DNA of 12,076 nt from JANRKG01 sp033763635 (GTDB taxonomy: Bacteria; Cyanobacteriota; Cyanobacteriia; GCF-001939115). The stretch spans positions 1-12,076 of the forward strand of contig JANRKG010000300.1 in NCBI GenBank assembly GCA_033763635.1, read 5' to 3'. The notes under the pieces were generated by a model. The model was not told the DNA's origin. It searched no databases and worked only from the letters and a program-made list of their open reading frames with translations. This document shows positions 6,925-12,076 of the stretch, piece after piece (position 1 is the first letter of the stretch; the number at the start of each line of letters is the position of its first letter). Made by a program: the position numbers and the translations under genes.

Positions 6925-8535
6925 GTGGCTGCCCTTCCTTTGAACCAAGAACGGTTACTGGTTACACCTGCCATTCCCAAAGCAGACGCAGTACCCACTA
7001 TCTACGCCTTTCCGAATGAATACAGTGTGGGAATTACGAGCTTGGGATATCAGGTCGTATGGTCCATGTTGGCTTCCCGGAGTGACCTCCAGGTTAGTCG
7101 CTTATTTACGGATGGACATGAAACGCTACCCTCCCATCCGGAATTACTGGGATTTTCTCTCTCCTGGGAATTGGACTATGTAAACGTGTTAGGGATGCTG
7201 GAATCCCTTGGAATTCCTCTAAAGTCTGCCGATCGCACCTCAGATCATCCCCTTGTTTTCGGCGGTGGTCCCGTTTTGACCGCAAACCCAGAACCCTTTG
7301 CAGACTTCTTCGACGTGATTTTGTTGGGAGATGCGGAGGTTGTACTGGACCCCTTCATTGCAGCCTATCAGCTTGCCCGTCGCGCCGATCGCCCCCATCT
7401 TTTAGCACAATTGGCCCAAGGGCCGGGGGTCTATGTCCCTGCTCTCTATGAAGTCACCTATCACAGCCCCGATGGGCCGATCGCAGCCATTCGACCCATC
7501 ACTTCAACGGTTCCCGATCGGGTCGAAAAACAAACCTACCGGGGAAATACCTTACTGGCATCAACGGTGGTGACAGAGAAAGCGGCCTGGGAAAACATCT
7601 ATATGGTGGAAGTGGTTCGGAGTTGTCCGGAAATGTGCCGCTTTTGCCTTGCGAGTTATCTCACCTTACCCTTCCGAACCGCCAGTGTAGACACTTCCCT
7701 GATCCCAGCAATCGATCGGGGATTAGCTGTCACCAATCGCCTGGGTCTCCTGGGAGCCTCTGTCACACAACACCCGGAGTTCGAGGCATTGCTGGATCGG
7801 CTGAACCAACCCCAATATGATGAAGTGCGCTTGAGCCTCTCTTCAGTGCGAACTAATACCTTGACTGAAAAGCTGGCTCGGACGCTGGTACAGCATGGCA
7901 GTCAGTCTGCCACGATCGCTGTTGAAAGCGGGTCTGAGCGGCTGCGGCAAATTATCAATAAGAAACTGCAAAACGAAGAAATTGTCCAGGCAGCAATCAA
8001 TGCCAGGGCCGGGGGGCTGAATGCCCTCAAGCTGTATGGCATGGTGGGAGTGCCAGGGGAAACTCCAGAGGATCTGGAAGCGACGATCGCGATGATGCGA
8101 GGGTTGAAAAAAACAGCCCCAGGACTAAAGCTTACTCTGGGATGCAGTACCTTTGTCCCCAAAGCCCATACCCCTTTTCAGTGGTTTGGCGTGAATCCCC
8201 AGAGCGAAAGACGGTTGCAGACTCTTCAGAAGCAACTGCGACCCCAGGGAATTGACTTTCGCCCTGAAAGCTACAACTGGTCTGTCATCCAGGCATTGCT
8301 ATCCAGGGGCGATCGGCGCTTGGCTCCCTTACTGGAACTAACCCGTCACTATGGGGATTCGCTGGGCAGTTACCGTCGCGCCTTCAAAGAATTGAAGGGC
8401 CAAATTCCACCCCTGGATTTCTATGCGTTTACAAATTGGCCCTTAGAACAGGTCTTACCTTGGAGCCATTTGCAGGGCCCCCTCCCCCAAGCAACGCTAG
8501 AAAAGCATCGAGAAACAGCCGTCGCGCTCTTCTGA
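6925..8535 (+). CDS. B12-binding-type radical SAM protein of unknown substrate
   Basis: The protein is 536 aa from GTG 6925, the only reasonable start in the short open stretch after a TGA at 6895; no clear ribosome binding site is visible. Residues about 20-215 match the N-terminal region of cobalamin-type radical SAM proteins (YAFPNEYSVGITSLGYQVVW; GGGPVLTANPEPFADFFDVILLGDAE at about 113-138), but no DxHxxG cobalamin-ligand motif is seen. The [4Fe-4S]-binding C234-x3-C238-x2-C241 (CPEMCRFC) follows, with a radical SAM barrel (AVESGSERLRQIINKKL; KLYGMVGVPGETPEDL). The C-terminus has AHTPFQWFGV and LLSRGDRRLAPLLEL, typical of the TIGR03960-like group. Proteins of this kind are conserved in cyanobacteria; the reaction is not known. 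The pentapeptide gene upstream gives no functional clue. Confidence 0.82.
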   Translation: MAALPLNQERLLVTPAIPKADAVPTIYAFPNEYSVGITSLGYQVVWSMLASRSDLQVSRLFTDGHETLPSHPELLGFSLSWELDYVNVLGMLESLGIPLKSADRTSDHPLVFGGGPVLTANPEPFADFFDVILLGDAEVVLDPFIAAYQLARRADRPHLLAQLAQGPGVYVPALYEVTYHSPDGPIAAIRPITSTVPDRVEKQTYRGNTLLASTVVTEKAAWENIYMVEVVRSCPEMCRFCLASYLTLPFRTASVDTSLIPAIDRGLAVTNRLGLLGASVTQHPEFEALLDRLNQPQYDEVRLSLSSVRTNTLTEKLARTLVQHGSQSATIAVESGSERLRQIINKKLQNEEIVQAAINARAGGLNALKLYGMVGVPGETPEDLEATIAMMRGLKKTAPGLKLTLGCSTFVPKAHTPFQWFGVNPQSERRLQTLQKQLRPQGIDFRPESYNWSVIQALLSRGDRRLAPLLELTRHYGDSLGSYRRAFKELKGQIPPLDFYAFTNWPLEQVLPWSHLQGPLPQATLEKHRETAVALF

Positions 8536-8551
8536 CGATCTAGATAACCTC

Positions 8552-8577
8552 GTGGGCTTCGGCCTCGCTCAACCCAC
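8552..8577. terminator. Possible bidirectional terminator hairpin between convergent genes
   Basis: GTGGG (8552-8556) pairs with CCCAC (8573-8577), extendable past one mismatch to flanking CC/GG, in the gap between the radical SAM stop and the convergent TPR-like gene. The loop of 16 bases is long and no strong T-run follows on either strand. Position favours a terminator; the structure is weak. The remaining intergenic bases show nothing else I can name. Confidence 0.3.
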
Positions 8578-8657
8578 AGGGTCTTAATCAAGAAAGGGTA
8601 GACCATGAGGCTCCTCTCTAGCAATTGGAGGATTCTCTGACTGAGGGCTTGAGCTTT

Positions 8658-9674
8658 TTAAGGTGCGATCGAGCGTTTCTGCACAATGTAGAAGCAACTG
8701 CCGTAGGCACTGCCATCTACGAGATTCCAGGTGCCTGTGAAAGGGCGCACCCCCCGATCGCTAATCGACGTAACAACCACATCATATTTCCCTGGCGCTA
8801 ACTTGTACTCGCCCACCGGACCTTTCTCAGGGCAAGCATTGGGCACCATATTTTGAAACTTCGTGCAGTCGGTGCAAGCTGGGAGTTCTTCAAAGCGGGG
8901 TTCTGGACCACTGAACACAATTCGCATCTTTTCTGGAGAATCATTGCGAATGGACACCAGGGTAGAGCCATAAGCAGCATACCCACTCTGCCCCGGAGCC
9001 ATAATTTTTCCGGCTCCCGCTTGTCGCGCCTCTGCCACCAACGATCGCGCCAGAGCCATTTTTACCCGACCCACTTCCGCATGTTTGGGATAGCTTTTCA
9101 AGAAGCGATCGTACAGATTGGCTGCTTGCCCAAACTGCTTTTTCGCTTCAAAAGCCTGTCCGCAGTTTTGCAGGAAGGCAGGTAAGACGGTATTTGTTTT
9201 TGGCATCAATCCTTTCCCCTGCAAGGCATCGATGCGTTCGCATGCGGCAGGGGTCGCAACGGCTTTGAGGGTTTTGGGTTGGAACAGGGAAGGGGCTTGA
9301 GCCTTGATGAGTGAAATTAAGGGACTAGCTTGGTAACGATCGGTAAATCGATCATAGGCCAGCAGTGCTTCAGCCGCTTTGCCAGTCTTTTGTTGAGCAA
9401 CCGCTGCCTGAAATGCTTCGCACTCAATCTTCAAGTTCTCGGCCTGGGTCTGGTAGTCATTCCAATCGAGCAACCGTTGCCCGTTGAGGATCTGATCGAA
9501 TTGGGAAATGGCAGAAGGGCAATTCTTGGCCTGATAAGCTTTGGTGCCTTCTGTGAAGTGGTGGCGATCGATGAAGAAGCGAACGACACTATAGCTTCCG
9601 GCGAGGAACAATAAAATTGCAAAGCCAATCAATCTATAGGGGGGCTGTTTGTGAAATTGTGCAGAACGATTCAT
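8658..9674 (-). CDS. Membrane-anchored TPR-like protein with C-terminal Cys-containing beta domain
   Basis: The protein is 338 aa from ATG 9674, chosen because GAGG lies 5 bases upstream and a typical N-terminus follows; the frame is open to 9758 but without a matching ribosome site. One transmembrane helix (about 14-34, LIGFAILLFLAGSYSVVRFF) is followed by helical repeats that look like degenerate TPRs (GTKAYQAKNCPSAISQFDQI 43-62; GQAFEAKKQFGQAANLYDRF 172-191). From about 225 the sequence becomes strand-rich (STLVSIRNDSPEKMRIVFSG; GEYKLAPGKYDVVVTSI) with Cys267-x2-Cys270, Cys281 and Cys327, which could form disulfides outside the cytoplasm. The likely place is an anchor in the inner membrane with a periplasmic body. 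I do not recognise a named family; function unknown. It follows msrP by 225 bases with a probable terminator between, so it is likely a separate unit. Confidence 0.72.
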   Translation of the reverse strand: MNRSAQFHKQPPYRLIGFAILLFLAGSYSVVRFFIDRHHFTEGTKAYQAKNCPSAISQFDQILNGQRLLDWNDYQTQAENLKIECEAFQAAVAQQKTGKAAEALLAYDRFTDRYQASPLISLIKAQAPSLFQPKTLKAVATPAACERIDALQGKGLMPKTNTVLPAFLQNCGQAFEAKKQFGQAANLYDRFLKSYPKHAEVGRVKMALARSLVAEARQAGAGKIMAPGQSGYAAYGSTLVSIRNDSPEKMRIVFSGPEPRFEELPACTDCTKFQNMVPNACPEKGPVGEYKLAPGKYDVVVTSISDRGVRPFTGTWNLVDGSAYGSCFYIVQKRSIAP

Positions 9675-9750
9675 AACAACCTCGATGTAGAGCAGGTGTT
9701 GATGGGGAAGGGCGAGAAAAAACGCAACAGGACAAAACCGCAGCACAAGA

Positions 9751-9778
9751 AAGGCCATACCTGGGAAATGGCCTTGTG
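9751..9778. repeat. Inverted repeat upstream of the TPR-like gene
   Basis: AAGGCCAT (9751-9758) and ATGGCCTT (9768-9775) form an 8-bp perfect stem with a 9-base loop, flanked by CACAA and TTGTG that can pair with a bulge. It lies about 75 bases before the start codon at 9674, where an operator or a second terminator for the upstream msrP transcript are both possible. Confidence 0.35.
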
Positions 9779-9812
9779 AAGCAAGCAGAGAGCTGAAAAA
9801 CTTATTCTCTAA

Positions 9813-9840
9813 TTAAAAATCATTCCCCCCAGGAGGGATT
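9813..9840 (-). terminator. Rho-independent terminator after msrP
   Basis: On the minus strand TCCCTC pairs with GGGGGA around a CTG loop (9838-9824) and is followed by ATGATTTTTAATT, a GC-rich short stem with a T-run, about 60 bases past the msrP stop. A further CCGTAA/TTACGG palindrome lies between (9853-9866). Confidence 0.5.
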
Positions 9841-9899
9841 CCTGAAGGGAGACCGTAAAGTTACGGAAGAGAACCGTCCCATCAACCTTGAGGGAATAG

Positions 9900-10904
9900 T
9901 CAGGTCCGGTAAAGATTCGCAACGTACTCCCCATAACCGTTGTAGGGTAAGGTCTCAATTCGCGTCCAGGACATCTGGGGTTCGTCGCCGATAAACCGTT
10001 CTGTCGCTTGGGACCACCGGGGGTGAGGCTTTTGCGGATTGACATTGGCTTCAAAGTCGTACTCGTTCGCGTCCAGCGTATTCCAGTAGGTTGCGGGCTG
10101 TTGCTCCAGAAATTCAATTTTGACGATCGACTTAGCACCCTTAAATCCATACTTCCAGGGCAACACAGCCCGAATGGGCGCCCCATGCTGCTTGGGCAGG
10201 GATTGACCATAGATTCCAACGGCAAAAAACGCCAGTTCGTTCGCCATTTCTTCAATTCGTAAACCTTCTGTGTAGGGCCAGGGTAGGGAATGAACTAAAC
10301 TCGCTAAACCCGGACCTTTGGTGACTTTGGGATCATAGTAAGAGGTGAAACGGACGAATTTAGCGTTGCTTGTTGGTTCGACTGCGGCAATTAACGATCG
10401 CATCGGAAAGCCCAACCAGGGCAGAACCATTGACCAGGCTTCCACACATCGAAAGCGATAGATCCGCTCCTCCAGGGGAAACACTTTTTTCAGATCGTCC
10501 AGGTCGTAGGTTTTAGGATTTTTGACCAATCCCGTTACTTCCATTTTCCAGGGATCGACTGGCAAGCTCTGGGCCGCAGGCCAGATTCCCTTATTGCCAC
10601 CGAACTCGTAGAAGTTGTTGTAGGAAGCAGCAACCAGACGATCCGTGATGGGGCGATCGACCTTCAAGAAAGCGGGATTGCGGGTAAAGGCTCCCAGATC
10701 CTGAATATAGGAGCCGGACAGGGGGCCAGCATCGACATTTCCGGCTCCACCCGTTTTGTTATTCAATTGGGTACAACCTATCAGGGGTAAAAATCCCGTC
10801 GTAACCAGTGCTTTCACAATTTGGCGACGGTTCCAGTAAGCTCCTTCGGCAGTTGCCGATCGCTCTGGTAGTTGCCAGGATTCACGAATCTGGAAGTGAG
10901 ACAT
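9900..10904 (-). CDS. msrP: Molybdopterin-dependent protein-methionine-sulfoxide reductase catalytic subunit (MsrP/YedY family)
   Basis: The protein is 334 aa, the usual length for the family. The N-terminus has a Tat-type twin arginine (WNRRQIV, R26-R27), then a hydrophobic run ending LPLIGC with Cys44 in a lipobox-like context. The sulfite-oxidase-fold body shows YNNFYEFGGNKG (95-106), PWKMEVTGLVKNP, the molybdenum-ligand Cys153 in YRFRCVEAWSMV, KQHGAPIRAVLPWKYGFKGAK (239-258) and an EYxFxANVNPxxPHPRW stretch near the C-terminus. The enzyme reduces methionine sulfoxide in periplasmic proteins with electrons from the heme membrane protein MsrQ. No msrQ is seen in this window. The ATG begins 2 bases after the TAA of the MSMEG_0570-like gene (TAACAATG), so the two are almost surely co-transcribed and perhaps translationally coupled. 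Physiological substrate in this organism is not shown by the sequence. Confidence 0.9.
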   Translation of the reverse strand: MSHFQIRESWQLPERSATAEGAYWNRRQIVKALVTTGFLPLIGCTQLNNKTGGAGNVDAGPLSGSYIQDLGAFTRNPAFLKVDRPITDRLVAASYNNFYEFGGNKGIWPAAQSLPVDPWKMEVTGLVKNPKTYDLDDLKKVFPLEERIYRFRCVEAWSMVLPWLGFPMRSLIAAVEPTSNAKFVRFTSYYDPKVTKGPGLASLVHSLPWPYTEGLRIEEMANELAFFAVGIYGQSLPKQHGAPIRAVLPWKYGFKGAKSIVKIEFLEQQPATYWNTLDANEYDFEANVNPQKPHPRWSQATERFIGDEPQMSWTRIETLPYNGYGEYVANLYRT

Positions 10905-10906
10905 TG

Positions 10907-11194
10907 TTATTCCACAAACCGAATGAATTTGACAGTAGGATTTGAGTTTTCTGCGTAACGGCTTGCGGTGCTTTCAATGCGGTGAAGCTGCCCCAGCGCC
11001 AGACTACAGGCCATGCCATACTTTGCCTTCACCCGATCGCTGGCAATCTGTAAGGCCGTGCGCGAGCGGTCTACAAAGTCAGTTAAGGCATACTCCTGGT
11101 TGGGAGTAAAGTAATCCTTAACGACCAGGGAAGGGGAATAACAAGTTTCCTGAGCACCGTCCGGCCATTCGATCTGAAAGTGAATTTCAGGCAT
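10907..11194 (-). CDS. MSMEG_0570 family nitrogen-starvation response protein
   Basis: The protein is 95 aa from ATG 11194, where the family's typical opening MPEIHFQIEWPDGAQETCYS begins; an ATG at 11227 adds 11 unconserved residues and neither has a clear ribosome site. The motifs YSPSLVVKDYF, YALTDFVDRSRTALQIASDRV and KYGMACSLALGQLHRIE match my recollection of the small MSMEG_0570 family, found next to the nitrilase, radical SAM, acetyltransferase and flavoprotein genes of the conserved Nit1C-type cluster. Its biochemical role is unknown. It lies 119 bases downstream of the glycosyltransferase and directly upstream of msrP. Cys19 and Cys60 are present but no metal motif is evident. Confidence 0.8.
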   Translation of the reverse strand: MPEIHFQIEWPDGAQETCYSPSLVVKDYFTPNQEYALTDFVDRSRTALQIASDRVKAKYGMACSLALGQLHRIESTASRYAENSNPTVKFIRFVE

Positions 11195-11270
11195 AAAACG
11201 GGATTTGCAACCATTTTCACCATTCATATTTTAGGCAGGGATAGGTTGATTTTGCAGATTGTTAGCTGTT

Positions 11271-11319
11271 CCGTAGAGGTACGGTATGTCACGTATCCCC
11301 AGCATCCACCCCTCTACGG
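11271..11319. repeat. Inverted repeat spanning the glycosyltransferase stop codon
   Basis: CCGTAGAGG (11271-11279) and CCTCTACGG (11311-11319) form a perfect 9-bp stem with a 31-base loop. The glycosyltransferase TAG stop (11316-11314) is inside one arm. It lies between two genes that appear to belong together, so an attenuator or mRNA processing site is more likely than a full terminator; no T-run follows. Confidence 0.5.
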
Positions 11320-12076
11320 CATCTTCAACAATTTCCAGTAATGTTGAAGATGCATCTGTGCCGAGCTAGCCCAACTGTACTGATCCGGAATTGTTCGGCT
11401 GGCGGCAACGAATCGGCGGGCCGTTTCTGGTTGGGCGATCGTCCTCATTCCCTCTGCAATCTTCTGGGGATTTGTTGGGTCTACGAAACATGCTTGAGCA
11501 TCTGACAGAAATTCGGTAAAGGGCGGTTGGTTCGCAGTCACGATGGGTAATCCCGATGCGATGGCCTCCATCACCACCAGTCCCCACCCCTCTTTCACGG
11601 AAGGAAATACAAATCCATCAGCGCAACGGTACAGGACAGGGAGATCTGTATCGGAGATCACCCCTGGTAGAAGCAGGGCAGGGGCTGAAATGCCCAACTC
11701 TTCGGCTCGTTGGAAAAAGGTCTCTCGGTAATCCTGATAATCAAACAGGGTTGCTCCTCCCGCAATGACCAGTTGGGCTTCGGGAAAGTCCCTAAGAACC
11801 TGGGCAAAGGCTTCCAGTAGGGCGATCGAGTTTTTCCGAGGTTCAAGGCCACCGATCGTCAGGTAAATCGGCGCACCCTGCAATCCCAACCGTTGCTTTA
11901 AAGCGGCTTCTTGACCATTGGAAATCTCGGAAAAGCGTTGGGTGTTCACCCCATTCGTAACGCGGTAAACTTCAATGGGATACTGTTTTTGGAGAAAATC
12001 TTCCCAGGTTTGGCTGACGCAGAGGCAGAGAGAGGCTTCTCGAATCGATCGCTCCTGACAATCCCGCAGGTAAGGG
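11314..12076 (-). CDS. GT4 glycosyltransferase, MSMEG_0565 family, 5' end off the window
   Basis: The frame is open from the right edge to the TAG at 11314, giving 253 visible C-terminal residues of an expected 350 or so; a GTG at 11949 is internal. Visible motifs: RDCQERSIREASLCLCVSQTW near the edge, NGVNTQRF, IGGLEPRKN (a GT-B nucleotide-sugar domain entry), LPGVISDTDLPVLYRCADGFVFPS, and the GT4 EX7E motif EGWGLVVME (11592-11566), which binds the donor sugar phosphate. The CQxxSIxxA, CVSxxW and NGV spacing fits the MSMEG_0565 glycosyltransferases that accompany the Nit1C-type cluster, and the MSMEG_0570-like gene just downstream supports this. Acceptor and donor are unknown. Confidence 0.82.
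   Translation of the reverse strand, partial: PYLRDCQERSIREASLCLCVSQTWEDFLQKQYPIEVYRVTNGVNTQRFSEISNGQEAALKQRLGLQGAPIYLTIGGLEPRKNSIALLEAFAQVLRDFPEAQLVIAGGATLFDYQDYRETFFQRAEELGISAPALLLPGVISDTDLPVLYRCADGFVFPSVKEGWGLVVMEAIASGLPIVTANQPPFTEFLSDAQACFVDPTNPQKIAEGMRTIAQPETARRFVAASRTIPDQYSWASSAQMHLQHYWKLLKMP

Noticed and set aside
9809..10255. 148-codon minus-strand frame overlapping msrP
   Set aside because: Shifted-frame shadow of msrP; the msrP frame carries all the conserved motifs.

Overview
The window looks like cyanobacterial chromosomal DNA. CGATCG cores are frequent and the HIP1 octamer GCGATCGC is present (for example at 907-914). Several gene families are typical of the phylum: a long pentapeptide-repeat protein with the N-terminus LLxRYAAGERNF, a cyanobacterial-type radical SAM protein, and outer-membrane barrel and beta-helix architecture. 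No tRNA, rRNA, CRISPR array, transposase or phage gene was seen. The longest stretch without a gene is about 290 bases (5539-5824) and holds divergent promoters.

Region 1 (about 1-5610, all minus strand) is a lasso-peptide type RiPP locus. In transcription order it holds a PqqD-like recognition protein (B1, 5538-5254), a transglutaminase-like leader peptidase (B2, 5189-4656), an 867-residue outer-membrane protein (4447-1844) with a predicted inverse-autotransporter-like barrel and a secreted beta-helix, a 49-residue precursor peptide (A, 1680-1531), and an asparagine-synthetase-like cyclase (C, 1448 to beyond the left edge). The A and C genes are not obvious from a plain ORF list: A is very short and C runs off the window. 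The precursor leader matches the lasso recognition pattern YxxPxLxxxGxxxxxT exactly. However, its only acidic residue (Asp39) lies at core position 10, one beyond the 7-9 residue rings known for lasso peptides. This, and the large surface protein between B2 and A, are the most unusual points in the window.

Region 2 (5825-8535, plus strand) holds a pentapeptide-repeat protein and a B12-binding-type radical SAM protein, separated by a GACGCGA/TCGCGTC palindrome. They diverge from the lasso operon.

Region 3 (8658-12076, minus strand) starts upstream with a GT4 glycosyltransferase (5' end off the right edge) and a 95-residue protein of the MSMEG_0570 nitrogen-starvation family. Then comes a Tat-targeted molybdopterin enzyme of the MsrP (YedY) family, only 2 bases after the previous stop codon, and after a likely terminator a membrane-anchored TPR-like protein. 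The glycosyltransferase and MSMEG_0570-type protein are known companions of the conserved nitrilase/radical-SAM/acetyltransferase (Nit1C-type) cluster, so the rest of that cluster may lie just beyond the right edge.

Functions were inferred by reading motifs by eye. No database search was run.
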